From Nanobdellota archaeon (GTDB taxonomy: Archaea; Nanobdellota; Nanobdellia; SCGC-AAA011-G17; GW2011-AR17): 37,638 nucleotides of DNA. Below the pieces are notes generated by a model. It ran no database searches, was not told the origin of the DNA, and saw only the letters and a program-made list of their open reading frames with translations. A program made the translations under genes and the position numbers. Shown in pieces: positions 21,156 through 29,990 of this stretch; positions within the stretch are counted from its first letter, which is position 1; each line of letters starts with the position of its first letter. The stretch is from positions 1 through 37,638 of the forward strand of contig JAHJRD010000056.1 in NCBI GenBank assembly GCA_018830945.1. Direction: 5' to 3'.

Positions 21156-21845
21156 CTAAAGGCGGCTTAAGTAACTCAAAAAATTCTTTCTTTCCAAAGA
21201 CCCCTTTTTATTTTTTAACAAATCCCTAAATTTAATAGCATATTCCCAATATTTCTTTTCCATTGGATACTTTTCATTCTTCATATGCTTCTCAAGATTA
21301 GCCAGATCATTGTCTAAAAAAGAAGCCATATACTCATTAAGCCCTTCATCATAAGGCCAATACTTTCTCCCTTTTTTCTGGAAATATATATTATTCTTTT
21401 TAAGCAATATATGAATCCACTCGTGCCTTAAGATATATTTCATAAGATAACCTTTTTCTTTTTTCTTATTTGTCATTGTCAGCAAGGCTATTGCATCCTT
21501 CTTCTTAAATTTGTTATATAATTTAAGCAGTTTGCTGTTATCCCCAAACCGCCTTTTATTCCACTCCTTTTTGTAAACAACCTGCCCGCCATATCTTTTA
21601 AGGCATTTCCTGAATTCAGCGGAAGCAAGGAATTTCGAGATGTTTTTTGCCCTTTGTTTCTCAGTTAGCCCATATTTTGAATAAACAGGGTCAGGACAGC
21701 CCATTATGTATTCTAAAAGCACATTCTCCCTTTTTGAGACCCATGCATAAACAAACCATTCACCCTTATATTTTAAGGCAAACTCTTTGGCAAGCTTTTT
21801 CAGCTGTGATTTAATCGAGTCTGCTGCAAGAGGCATGCGTTTCAT
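21156..21845 (-). CDS. uncharacterised zincin-like metalloprotease
   Basis: A 229-residue, very lysine-rich protein without a signal peptide. It carries HEWIH (residues 141-145), the HExxH zinc-protease motif, followed 22 residues later by DEGLNEYMA, in which Glu167 is well placed as third ligand, as in gluzincin-type families with 'EGxxEY'. No known family is assigned. It starts at ATG 21845 with TTTTATAC (about 21868-21875) near -26, so it is transcribed separately from the AbiE-like genes just upstream on the same strand. It could be the effector or a regulator-cleaving protease of that locus, or unrelated. Confidence 0.6.
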   Translation of the reverse strand: MKRMPLAADSIKSQLKKLAKEFALKYKGEWFVYAWVSKRENVLLEYIMGCPDPVYSKYGLTEKQRAKNISKFLASAEFRKCLKRYGGQVVYKKEWNKRRFGDNSKLLKLYNKFKKKDAIALLTMTNKKKEKGYLMKYILRHEWIHILLKKNNIYFQKKGRKYWPYDEGLNEYMASFLDNDLANLEKHMKNEKYPMEKKYWEYAIKFRDLLKNKKGSLERKNFLSYLSRL

Positions 21846-21876
21846 ATGTAGAATAAAGAGTTAGAAGTATAAAAGA

Positions 21877-22527
21877 TTATTTCTTCATGACCTTTTCCAA
21901 TTTATTATAATATCCCTCAACCATTTCCGCAACTTCTGCCATTATTGGGATTATCAGCCCTCTTTCCTGCAGCAATTCCAGCCTTTCAGCAACCCAAGTA
22001 ATCCATATGTCATTTCCTGAAACCTGATGCTTAAGCTCTGCTAATATTGCATTCCAGTCAAGCCCCATTCTCGCGAGTGCAATGCAGTCAGACAAATCCC
22101 CTTCCCTTTCTGTCATTGTCTTAAACAGGAATATATCTTCCATAGAGCATAAAAATAATGTAATGTTTGCCATGGAAACTTCCTTTAATGCCCTTTTAGC
22201 CATGGAAGATGACAAGGAAAAGCCCTTGCAAACCTTTTTGCTGAATAAGTCAATCCTGAAATCTTCCCTTATGAAGATCTGGCTGAGATTAAAATGATTA
22301 TAATCAGAACCAGGGAGCTTTGTTTCAAACCCTATCTTTTTCAGCGCCTTTTCGCATTCAACAAATTCTGCTTCTGTTTTAACAACCAAGTCTATATCCT
22401 TTGTTGCGGGTTTCAAGCCATGAAAAAGCAGGACTCCGCCGCCTATCATGAAAAAATGGACTTTTCCTGATACTGCGAAATCCATTTCTTCAAAAAGCCG
22501 CTTTATTTCCTCAAACCTTGATATCAT
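21877..22527 (-). CDS. AbiEii-like/DUF6036 nucleotidyltransferase
   Basis: A 216-residue nucleotidyltransferase-fold protein. The active-site block is FMIGGGVLLFHGLKPATKDI continuing DLVV: Gly29-Gly31 and Asp44/Asp46 in the usual G-G...D-x-D arrangement. A following FRIDLF supplies a probable third acidic residue (RID). Such proteins are the toxin half of AbiE-type systems or the MNT-like partner in related loci; tRNA is a known target of some AbiEii relatives. It overlaps the 3' end of the upstream two-HTH gene by 17 nt, the same order as AbiEi-AbiEii. The C-terminal helical region (about 120-216) is typical in length for DUF6036 rather than the longer AbiEii. Confidence 0.75.
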   Translation of the reverse strand: MISRFEEIKRLFEEMDFAVSGKVHFFMIGGGVLLFHGLKPATKDIDLVVKTEAEFVECEKALKKIGFETKLPGSDYNHFNLSQIFIREDFRIDLFSKKVCKGFSLSSSMAKRALKEVSMANITLFLCSMEDIFLFKTMTEREGDLSDCIALARMGLDWNAILAELKHQVSGNDIWITWVAERLELLQERGLIIPIMAEVAEMVEGYYNKLEKVMKK

Positions 22528-23377
22528 ATAGTTCAGCTTTCTCCTTTATTTCAGCTAACGAAGGATACCCCTCCACTTTCTGCCCTTTAAGCACCTTATT
22601 TATATTTTCAATAATAGGGTGCCTTACAGAAGATAACAATTGCTTATGTTGTATATAAAGCAGGGCTATATAAATTATATAATATATATAATTCTCTTTT
22701 TCCGCTATGTATAAGGAATGCAGAAATATTTGTTTTAATGAAAGCTTTTTCTTTGGCAGATAATAAAAATTTGTATGCAAAAGCAGTTTTATGCCATACT
22801 CTTCATATCTCGAAAAAGCAGTAAGGGGCGCGTCAATATCAGCCTTATTTGAGAATATTATTTCTTTATTGTTCTTGAAGTATATAATAGAGCCCAAAGG
22901 GACCCTTGTATCTATTGTTTCTTCCTGCATTTTAATTGCATACATAATCTCTTTCAGCTTTGGCCATACTTTGTTGTTTATAGCATATTTACTGTTTTCT
23001 TTTCTTACAGCACTTATATTCACTGCCTGCTTTATCTTCCTGTAAATAATGCTCTTTTTCAGACCAGTTTCATTTGCGATTTCTGCTGTGCTCTTGGGTG
23101 TTAAAAGCGATATAAGTATAAGAATGCCTGAATCTGCAAGCAAAGGTATTGTATTGGGAGTTTCTGAAATGAGATTTGACAGCATTACAGATATCGGCGC
23201 TTTTGAAAGCATTACTGCCTTTCTTTTGCGCTCCAAAAGCCCCTTTTGCTCCAGCCCTTTGCAAACCCTGTATGCCTGCTTTAAGCTTATTCCAAGCCTT
23301 GCAGCTATTTGGCCTGTATTAGCTTCCCCTCCTGCTGTTATTTGCAGGGCTTTCAGCTCGGTCTGCGAAAGTTCCAT
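22511..23377 (-). CDS. two-HTH regulator, AbiEi-like antitoxin candidate
   Basis: A 288-residue protein with two winged-helix domains: residues about 1-55 (MELSQTELKALQITAGGEAN then AARLGISLKQAYRVCKGLEQ) and about 75-130 (ILILISLLTPKSTAEIANET, SIIYRKIKQAVNI). The rest (130-288) is an alpha/beta domain ending EGYPSLAEIKEKAELYDIKV. AbiEi antitoxins also combine an N-terminal winged helix with a C-terminal domain and precede the nucleotidyltransferase gene. The frame reaches 23464, but ATG 23377 sits about 26 nt after ACTATATAAATAAA (around 23398-23411), so the shorter form is chosen. Autoregulation is likely. Confidence 0.7.
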   Translation of the reverse strand: MELSQTELKALQITAGGEANTGQIAARLGISLKQAYRVCKGLEQKGLLERKRKAVMLSKAPISVMLSNLISETPNTIPLLADSGILILISLLTPKSTAEIANETGLKKSIIYRKIKQAVNISAVRKENSKYAINNKVWPKLKEIMYAIKMQEETIDTRVPLGSIIYFKNNKEIIFSNKADIDAPLTAFSRYEEYGIKLLLHTNFYYLPKKKLSLKQIFLHSLYIAEKENYIYYIIYIALLYIQHKQLLSSVRHPIIENINKVLKGQKVEGYPSLAEIKEKAELYDIKV

Positions 23378-23442
23378 ATTTCCATTTAAATGTCTTTTAT
23401 TTATATAGTTTTCGCTTTTAGGTGGAAATAATGAGGGGGAAG

Positions 23443-24180
23443 CTATTTCTTCGCCATTTTCCAAAGAAGCTTAAAATATTGCCGGAAAGAATCCGCCGTT
23501 TCCGGGCTATTTATTGAAAAAACCATTATATCAGGATTATAAATTACCAATAGTACCCGGTTTTGAATAATTTCTATTGATGCTGGAGTCATATATTCCT
23601 TAGGCATAACTCTTACCTCTGTCAATGGCTGCTGTCTTCTGGCGGATATCAGCTCTTCTGCATCTTGATTATAGATAATTTGCATCAACACTCCTTTCTT
23701 TGCTCTTCTTTTGTTAAAATCCTGAAAATAGCCGCCAAGTATTTTCGCACTTTTTGGAGCACCTAATACTAGCCATACATCGCCTTTTTTGCATTCGTCT
23801 AAAGTCGCTTCCCAAATGGCTTTTGCTCCCTTTATGCCCTGAAAAATATTTGCAGTAACCAGCTTTTTTGTTGAATGGAACAGCTTTTCCAAATCAGGGA
23901 GCTGCTCTTTTATTTTCTTTAGGGCTGTTTCTTTCTCATTTAGAAGCCTGCCAAGTGCCTTTGGGTCTGCAGCTTCAAACTCACGCCTGTTAGCCTTAAG
24001 CACGTAAGAAACTAACCCCTTTCTAATCAAAGAGTCAAGCGCCTTGTAAACAGACATCCTGTTCAGCCTCGTATCGCTGGCTATCTTCCCGGCAGGGCTC
24101 GGTCCCAAATTCAAAAGGGAGACATAAACCCTCGACTCGCTATCAAGAAGCCCTAAGCTCTTCAACACGTCCTGCTCCAT
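23443..24180 (-). CDS. TrmB family transcriptional regulator
   Basis: A 245-residue regulator of the archaeal TrmB family. An N-terminal winged helix (LGLLDSESRVYVSLLNLGPS, AGKIASDTRLNRMSVYKALD, LIRKGLVSYVLKANRREFEA) is followed by a coiled-coil-like helix (LLNEKETALKKIKEQLPDLE) and a PLD-like sensor domain without an HKD catalytic pair. Members sense sugars or other small ligands. It is divergently transcribed from the small anchored protein at 24279, with a 98-bp shared promoter region, so it may control that gene as well as itself. Minus-strand TATA TTTATAAAA lies around 24204-24212. Confidence 0.87.
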   Translation of the reverse strand: MEQDVLKSLGLLDSESRVYVSLLNLGPSPAGKIASDTRLNRMSVYKALDSLIRKGLVSYVLKANRREFEAADPKALGRLLNEKETALKKIKEQLPDLEKLFHSTKKLVTANIFQGIKGAKAIWEATLDECKKGDVWLVLGAPKSAKILGGYFQDFNKRRAKKGVLMQIIYNQDAEELISARRQQPLTEVRVMPKEYMTPASIEIIQNRVLLVIYNPDIMVFSINSPETADSFRQYFKLLWKMAKK

Positions 24181-24278
24181 AGATACCTGTATGTATAGGG
24201 CATTTTATAAATCTTACTATTGTAATCTATTGGTATACGACAAGTATTATTATAGGGCTATATTCTGCAAAAGAGAAT

Positions 24279-24755
24279 ATGGAATGCCGTGATAAGTGTA
24301 TTGGAAGGAGAATCGGAAAAATCATTGGTTTAGGTCTGATAGGGGCTTATGCCGCAGTTATGGGCTATGTTGGCTATAAAGTTGCCCACCAGGAACCCTA
24401 CGATTATACACATTATAAAATAGAGCCCTTGCCCTGCATCAGCCCAATCTCATGCTACAAAGATGCAAGCGGCACTTTTTTTGAACGTTGCTATCCAGAT
24501 GGGACAAGAATTAAGTTTGAAGACTATAACTCTGACGGGAAATTGGATGTAATCACAGATGGTTATGGCGGATGGTTTATGGCAGCAGAGCCAAAATATA
24601 ACTTTGAAAAAGGTGCATGGGAATATATAGAACCACACTTTCCTGAAGGATACCTGCACATGTTTGAAGAACTGCGCACTTCAGTGAAAGAAGAGGATAT
24701 GCCTGATAACTTTTACAGGTCCTGCGATTGCCCACCGTATCACTGCCCTTATTAG
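24279..24755 (+). CDS. membrane-anchored protein with an EF-hand-like calcium loop
   Basis: A 158-residue protein. Residues about 12-33 form one hydrophobic segment (IGKIIGLGLIGAYAAVMGYV), putting the C-terminal part probably outside. DYNSDGKLD near residue 88 fits the calcium-binding EF-hand/dockerin loop D-x-N-x-D-G-x-x-D. Six or more cysteines, including CISPISC and a C-terminal CDCPPYHC, suggest disulfides or metal binding. I do not recognise the family. It has its own TATA-like element (GTATTATTATAG, about 24244-24255). Its 3' end overlaps the end of the convergent helicase gene by 4 bp. Confidence 0.7.
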   Translation: MECRDKCIGRRIGKIIGLGLIGAYAAVMGYVGYKVAHQEPYDYTHYKIEPLPCISPISCYKDASGTFFERCYPDGTRIKFEDYNSDGKLDVITDGYGGWFMAAEPKYNFEKGAWEYIEPHFPEGYLHMFEELRTSVKEEDMPDNFYRSCDCPPYHCPY

Positions 24756-27700
24756 AGTTTCTTCTCTTTTCCCTGCTTCAACGACACTTTCGCAAGAACC
24801 ATCTGGTGCATTCTCTTCAGAAACTCCGCCTTGTCTTCCATTTTCATGATGTCTGAATAGCCCTGCGCAACCAGGTTAAAAGCAAAAGGCGAAGGCACAT
24901 CTGTCTGCACTTCACGAACTTTTATTTTCTCTTCCTCAACTGCTTTTAAAATCAGTTCAGCGCTTGCAATATCCATCTGGTCCTCAAGCACTTCTCTCCG
25001 CGCTTCTTTTAAAATTACAAAATCCTCTGAAATCCTGCGAACAGCAGCCAACAATATCATTGAAGCTGTCTGCTGCCTTCCAACATGCTTCCTGTGCCCT
25101 TTATACTCGCGCAAAATCATCATTGCCCTTCCTGCGCAGTGCCTGAACTTCCTTTTCAATGCCTCTGACTGCTCAATCGCATACTTTGCAACCTTGCGAA
25201 TCTCATTTGATTTTAACAATTTAAACGCCTTCATTGCATCAAAACCCTTTGAAGAAGACAATACAAACCCATTGTCGCTTATCCTAATGTCAACATCAAT
25301 ATGATATAATCTCCGCACTGCATACGCAACCACCCTTGAAAGCACATCATTAACGCGCCTCCCATACAATGTATGAAACACATCAAACCTGTTATTGCCG
25401 TCCTTGTAATGCTCAACAAGAATCTCTGTTTTATGCGGAATGCCCACATACCTGTGCTGCTCATTCAGGTAATTGTAAATAGCCCAGGCTGTTATATCTC
25501 CCACATAAAGGTTTGACTTGATAAAATCAACTATATTCTCTTTTTTATCCTTTCTTTTCAGCCTATCACTTACATTCTTCCTGAACTTTTGTATGCCCAT
25601 TGCCAAATCAAATGATAATGGCAATGACTCAGAGAACCAGGAAGGTATTGTCGGCTTTTGTCCTGAAGCAGACATTACCTGCGCAACAGTGCCCCGAGCA
25701 AACTTGAACTGGTAAACATTGCCGCCTAAAACAAACCTGTCCCCTGGCTTTAGTTTCTCAAGAAACCCCTCGTCAATTGTTCCAATCCTCTGGTTTCCAA
25801 TCTTGACAGTAACGCCTGATGAATCAGGAATTGTCCCAATGTTTGTCATGTAAATAACCCTTGTTGCCTTTCCTTTTCTTCCAATCATTCCTGTTTCCCT
25901 ATCATACCATATCTTTGCATAAACATGCCTGTCTTCCAAAGCAGCATACTCTCCAGCCAGATAAGAAAGAATCTCATCATAATCCTTCCATTCCAATGAT
26001 TGGTAGCAGTAGCTTTTCTTAATCATCTCATAAAGCTCTTTAACATTCCACTGGCTTTCCAATGCAATCCCAATTATCTGCTGGCCAAGCACATCACCGC
26101 AGTTTGTTGGTATTGAAACCCTGTCAATCTTTTTTTCCTTTGCATACTTCAGCAAGACAGAGCATTCAATCAAGTCATCCCTGTCCATTACTATTAATCT
26201 TCCATTCACTGTCTCGTGCATTTTGTGGCCTGCGCGGCCCGCCCTCTGAAGAAACCTTGCAACTGACTTCGGGCTTCCCAGGCATAGCACTAAATCAATA
26301 TAACCAATGTCAATGCCTAATTCCAATGATGTTGAAGAGACAACTGCTTTCAGCTTTCCTTCCCTTAATGAATCCTCTATCTGAAACCTGTGCTCTCTTG
26401 ACAATGAGCCGTGGTGCGCTCCAATCAGGCTTGCCACTGTCTTTGGAGGGCCTTCATGAATTTCATAGTAATTTCCCGGAAACTTTGCCTTCAAATGATG
26501 CACAACCCTTTCTGTGCCGCTTCTTGTGTTTGTGAATATCAGGGAAGTTTTGTGCGCTTGTATAAACGCGTCAATCATCTTGTATAAGTTGTTGTTTAAA
26601 GTGTCATAGCTTGTGTTGATTAAGTCATCTGCAGGAGAAAGAACATCCAGGTTTAATTTCTTTACAAACTGCACATCAATAAGCTTGCAATTCCTTCCAA
26701 TGCCGACTAAATACTTTGCAATCTCTTCCAAAGGGGCGATTGTTGCTGACAAGCCAACTCTTGCCATGCTTATGGAAAGCAGATTTAATCTTTCCATTGA
26801 AATTGACAAATGAACCCCCCTCTTATTCTCAGCCAGCGCATGCACTTCATCAATAATGCACCAGTCAATATTTCTCATGCATTCCTTGAATTTTATTGTT
26901 GAAAGGAGAATAGCTAAAGATTCAGGCGTTGTTATCAGTATATGGGGCGGCTTCTTCAGCATCTTTGCCTTTTCAGCCTGTGTTGTGTCAGATGTCCTTA
27001 CTCCAACTCTAATGCCTAAATCCTTTCCAGCCAGTTTTTCCATTTCTTTCAATGGCTCTAGCAGGTTTCTTTCAATGTCTCTTGATAATGCCCTTAAGGG
27101 GCTGATGTAAATGCAATATACTTTGTCCTGCAATATTCCTTTTTGGGCAGAGTCCACTAATTCATTAAGGACTGATAAAAAGGCAGTAAGTGTATTATGC
27201 AATATAATCCCCCCAAAGCCCCCCACAAAATTATGTATATTCGGCACTGTCAAATCAAAAACATTCCCTTCATAATCAAAAGAGGTTATGCTTTTTACCT
27301 TGAGCCATAGAATTGGAAGGCTAAGCAACTCATCTACCTCTTTAAGAAGCGGCTCTGAAGGCCATTTGTGCTTTAGTTTATTAGCAAGATTAGAGAGAGC
27401 AGTATAAGTGATAAATCCCGTTCGCCTGACAACTTCGTATATTTGCCCAATATCTTTCCTGAAATGCTCATCGTTTTTGTAATGCCTTGATAAAGCCCTT
27501 ATCTTTTTGTAATCAAAAGTAAACTTATTGACATAATTACCTGAAGGTTTAGATTTAATATGATTAATAATACGGCTCTTATGCCTGTGCTCTATGCCAA
27601 TAACATCAATAAACCCATTTAGGTTTGATACCTGCCTTATTGTCAGTGTATAATACTCTCTTTTTATTTTCTCTGCTGTGTTTGTTGCGCAGCCCATTTC

Positions 27701-29062
27701 TTTCCCAATTGAGCTGAAAATGCCGTTTGAAAGCAACAAATAGTTTATTACTTCTATCTTCTGCTTGTTCGCCTGAGAAATCTTAATCCCAGTATTTGTA
27801 AATGTTGCCTCAAGAGCGAAAAAAACATTCAAAAAATTGTTCTTAATCTCCCTTTTGCAATTCAATAGCCATTGCGGAAATTCTACATACCTGCCCCTTC
27901 CCCGATTAAATGAAAATAATTCGTTTAAGAAATAGCAAAATAAAGTGGAATAAACAACATAATCCCTCTCATTCTTTTTTACAAAGGATATATTGAAATA
28001 TTCTTTAGACATTTGCAGAAATTCATTTAAAAGCCCCATCTGGCTTTTTTGCGAAACTGCCAAATATGTACCCTTTTCATAATCTCCTATTAATCCCTCT
28101 GCCAAAACAAATGCAAGCCATCTCGCCAGCTTAATATCCAAAATCTTAGGGTAAGTGAAGGAGAAAGAATGCGTGCCGTATGTTTTGTATATGACCCTAT
28201 TTTTTTCAAAGCTTAACCCGGATAGTTTATCGTTCAAAAGCAATTCAAAAGCAGCCTTTCCATACTTAGTCTTGCAATGGACGATACGATAAATTTGGGA
28301 AAGCGATAATCCTGTTTCCTTCATAACTGCGCTGTAAGAAAGCCCTGCTAAAAGCAGCAGCTCTTTTGTTTCTTTAGGATTGATGCCGGAAAAATGCTTA
28401 AATCTCTTGGTTTTTTCCTTTAGGCGCAGAAAGTCATTGTAAGTCAAGCATATTTCTGCTTTTGCTTTAACAGAAGATATTGCTTTCTCCCATTCTAATT
28501 GTATCTCCTGTTCAGGAAGAATTATTTTCTTTGGGGCTGCGATCTTATCTCCCGCCATTAAGTCCTTTGCCTTTACCCAACCCTTGCCTTCAACCAGCAG
28601 GGGATGCTCCCTTGAAATCTTAACTTCCCTGCCATACTCTGTTTTTATCTTTAGAAGCTTATCTCTTGTTTTTTCAGAATAAACAAGCGCTTTTGCCTGC
28701 TTTATAGTATTGGCTTCATCAAAAGAAAATGAGCTTAAACCGGAAACTTCAAATAATTCGCCTGTTTTATCCACCTTTTTAAGTAATTTTCCCGCTTTTG
28801 CTTTTTCTATCAGCTCATGCCCGCTTACAAGCTTTGCAATGCCGTTTTCTGTAATAAGCACTGTTTCATCGGGAGTAAGGCATTTTGTAGAGCCTGTTGG
28901 AGCCGAGATTAGTATGTTGCTCCTTGAATGCACTTCCATGACGCCAAACAGCTGAGGAAGGCTGAATTCCTTGAATCTCGTAAAGAACCACTTCTGAACA
29001 AGAGGATTAAGCACATTCCTCAGTTCAGCTTCAGTGTTCGGCTTGTCTTTAATAGTTATCAT
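24752..29062 (-). CDS. Lhr-type large superfamily 2 helicase, intein-containing
   Basis: A 1436-residue precursor: an 873-residue helicase split by a 563-residue intein. After splicing the Walker A reads APTGSTK-TLTAF. The helicase has DEVH (motif II), SATIAP (motif III), LIFTNTRSGTERVVHHLKA (motif IV), STSLELGIDIG and QRAGRAGH (motifs V-VI). A large C-terminal half follows, with the winged-helix and beta-barrel domains of Lhr-core proteins. Lhr helicases translocate 3'-5' on DNA and unwind DNA or RNA:DNA hybrids in repair. GTTTATAAAG (29085-29094) is about 26 nt upstream of ATG 29062. Hel308 was considered, but the C-terminal architecture and IVxxTSLELGIDIG block fit Lhr better. Confidence 0.9.
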   Translation of the reverse strand: MITIKDKPNTEAELRNVLNPLVQKWFFTRFKEFSLPQLFGVMEVHSRSNILISAPTGSTKCLTPDETVLITENGIAKLVSGHELIEKAKAGKLLKKVDKTGELFEVSGLSSFSFDEANTIKQAKALVYSEKTRDKLLKIKTEYGREVKISREHPLLVEGKGWVKAKDLMAGDKIAAPKKIILPEQEIQLEWEKAISSVKAKAEICLTYNDFLRLKEKTKRFKHFSGINPKETKELLLLAGLSYSAVMKETGLSLSQIYRIVHCKTKYGKAAFELLLNDKLSGLSFEKNRVIYKTYGTHSFSFTYPKILDIKLARWLAFVLAEGLIGDYEKGTYLAVSQKSQMGLLNEFLQMSKEYFNISFVKKNERDYVVYSTLFCYFLNELFSFNRGRGRYVEFPQWLLNCKREIKNNFLNVFFALEATFTNTGIKISQANKQKIEVINYLLLSNGIFSSIGKEMGCATNTAEKIKREYYTLTIRQVSNLNGFIDVIGIEHRHKSRIINHIKSKPSGNYVNKFTFDYKKIRALSRHYKNDEHFRKDIGQIYEVVRRTGFITYTALSNLANKLKHKWPSEPLLKEVDELLSLPILWLKVKSITSFDYEGNVFDLTVPNIHNFVGGFGGIILHNTLTAFLSVLNELVDSAQKGILQDKVYCIYISPLRALSRDIERNLLEPLKEMEKLAGKDLGIRVGVRTSDTTQAEKAKMLKKPPHILITTPESLAILLSTIKFKECMRNIDWCIIDEVHALAENKRGVHLSISMERLNLLSISMARVGLSATIAPLEEIAKYLVGIGRNCKLIDVQFVKKLNLDVLSPADDLINTSYDTLNNNLYKMIDAFIQAHKTSLIFTNTRSGTERVVHHLKAKFPGNYYEIHEGPPKTVASLIGAHHGSLSREHRFQIEDSLREGKLKAVVSSTSLELGIDIGYIDLVLCLGSPKSVARFLQRAGRAGHKMHETVNGRLIVMDRDDLIECSVLLKYAKEKKIDRVSIPTNCGDVLGQQIIGIALESQWNVKELYEMIKKSYCYQSLEWKDYDEILSYLAGEYAALEDRHVYAKIWYDRETGMIGRKGKATRVIYMTNIGTIPDSSGVTVKIGNQRIGTIDEGFLEKLKPGDRFVLGGNVYQFKFARGTVAQVMSASGQKPTIPSWFSESLPLSFDLAMGIQKFRKNVSDRLKRKDKKENIVDFIKSNLYVGDITAWAIYNYLNEQHRYVGIPHKTEILVEHYKDGNNRFDVFHTLYGRRVNDVLSRVVAYAVRRLYHIDVDIRISDNGFVLSSSKGFDAMKAFKLLKSNEIRKVAKYAIEQSEALKRKFRHCAGRAMMILREYKGHRKHVGRQQTASMILLAAVRRISEDFVILKEARREVLEDQMDIASAELILKAVEEEKIKVREVQTDVPSPFAFNLVAQGYSDIMKMEDKAEFLKRMHQMVLAKVSLKQGKEKKL
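27194..28882 (-). other. intein in the Lhr-type helicase P-loop (563 aa)
   Basis: The intein runs from Cys61 to Asn623 of the precursor. N-terminal block A begins CLTPDETVLI; block B is SREHPLLVEGKGW (Ser replaces the usual Thr before xxH); the C-terminal end is GGIILHN followed by Thr as the +1 nucleophile. It interrupts the Walker A directly after the lysine (GSTK|TLTAF). The middle holds a LAGLIDADG-like pair: LARWLAFVLAEGLIG (acid kept as Glu) and FLNVFFALEATF (normally F.DADG; here Glu, no DG), so the homing nuclease is degenerate. A helix-turn-helix-like stretch (LLLAGLSYSAVMKETGLSL) lies before it and may bind DNA. Confidence 0.93.
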
Positions 29063-29094
29063 CTGCTGTTTTGCTTGGAAAGAGGTTTATAAAG

Positions 29095-29237
29095 CTGATG
29101 GAAAAGAAGAAAGCCAAGAAAGGCAGGGCTCTTTCATTCCGCTGCGCTTCATTCTGAGGTCCACTTCGCTGATGCTCACAGACCCAGCCGTGAATTCAAT
29201 GGTGTGAAGCAATTAAAGAATATTTCCACTCAAAGAA
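29095..29237. other. non-coding spacer with GC-richer segment
   Basis: Between the minus-strand unknown gene (ending 29238) and the Lhr promoter. From about 29125 to 29200 it is clearly richer in GC than its surroundings and contains TTCATTC twice (29132-29138, 29148-29154). No tRNA T-loop or convincing open frame was seen. It could be a small structured RNA or a vestige. Confidence 0.3.
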
Positions 29238-29858
29238 TCAGAGGTATATTCTTCTTTTAGGAGGAGGATTAATCAGGATATTTTCAATCACAACCGCCAA
29301 GAAATCAATTAATTCTGGTTTGTAGAGCATAGATTTAGTAGTCGGATGCTGTAAAGTTGAAGCAAGTATATAGCGAGAGTCATATTCTGACCTTTGGACA
29401 ATAAATTCTGAAAGTTGGGGCTGTATCGCTCCTGTTATAGATTTTTCAAATCTTGTATGAGGCAATGCAGCCAAATTTCCGTCGCTTAAGGCAAGAAGAA
29501 TGGAATTATTAAAAAATCGGCTCACTGCTATTTCGTTCCTTACAATCTGACAGAGACCCTTATCTTCTTGTGAGGAAGGCAAATCAAGCGCGAGAATATC
29601 AGCTCGGCACCTTTCTGTGAGATAATAACCATCATTTTCTCCCTGCGCTAGAATCCAATCATGCCCATTAATGGTGCAAATTGTTGCAGAGTTATATATC
29701 ATACATCCATACCTGTCGGGATAATCTTCCGCAACAACTGGCGAAGGCGGGTGTTCTGGAAAATCGATCTTTTCATGCGGGAGCTTGCTAATAAGTTGGG
29801 CTAATGCTCTGTTTAAAATCTGCTCAGCTTTCAATCCTGTTTGGCTCTTTTTAGTCAT
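29238..29858 (-). CDS. protein of unknown function
   Basis: A 206-residue soluble protein I do not recognise. It has a helical, charged N-terminus (about 1-40), a proline-rich turn (PEHPPSPVVAEDYPD), then an alternating strand-rich region (CMIYNSATICTINGHDWILA, NSILLALSDGNLAALPH) that could form a small beta-sandwich or Roadblock/profilin-like sensor. It ends in a helix and a basic tail (PPPKRRIYL). Cysteines at SATIC, ERC and GLC are scattered without a metal motif. It is divergent from the ATPase at 29969, with a 110-bp gap. Position between two intein-bearing ATPase genes gives no further clue. Confidence 0.6.
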   Translation of the reverse strand: MTKKSQTGLKAEQILNRALAQLISKLPHEKIDFPEHPPSPVVAEDYPDRYGCMIYNSATICTINGHDWILAQGENDGYYLTERCRADILALDLPSSQEDKGLCQIVRNEIAVSRFFNNSILLALSDGNLAALPHTRFEKSITGAIQPQLSEFIVQRSEYDSRYILASTLQHPTTKSMLYKPELIDFLAVVIENILINPPPKRRIYL

Positions 29859-29905
29859 TTCACTGAATAAATGCAGGTGCGTTTATAATGCTTTTGGCGA
29901 ACTTC

Positions 29906-29990
29906 CCGCACCATTGCCTTCCAGCATACTATAGAAATATTTATATACTATAACAAATCCATAATAGTATGAAAAATGGCAATGGTGCGG
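29906..29990. promoter_or_regulatory. ATPase promoter enclosed by a 13-bp perfect inverted repeat
   Basis: CCGCACCATTGCC (29906-29918) is the exact reverse complement of GGCAATGGTGCGG (29978-29990). The second arm lies inside the coding start (codons 4-8). The 59-bp loop carries the TATA element (ATATTTATATAC, about 29937-29948) and ATACTATA twice (29926-29933, 29945-29952), with an inverted ATAGTAT at 29964-29970 across the start codon. The layout suggests repressor sites flanking a promoter, or the scar of a small inserted element. Confidence 0.55.

Noticed and set aside
26062-26535. 157-codon open frame on the plus strand inside the helicase gene
   Set aside because: It is antisense to conserved helicase motifs, and its translation shows no domain or promoter; a shadow of the real gene.
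29120-29220. tRNA gene in the GC-richer spacer
   Set aside because: No GTTC-like T-loop, no acceptor stem of seven pairs and no CCA-side pairing could be found on either strand.
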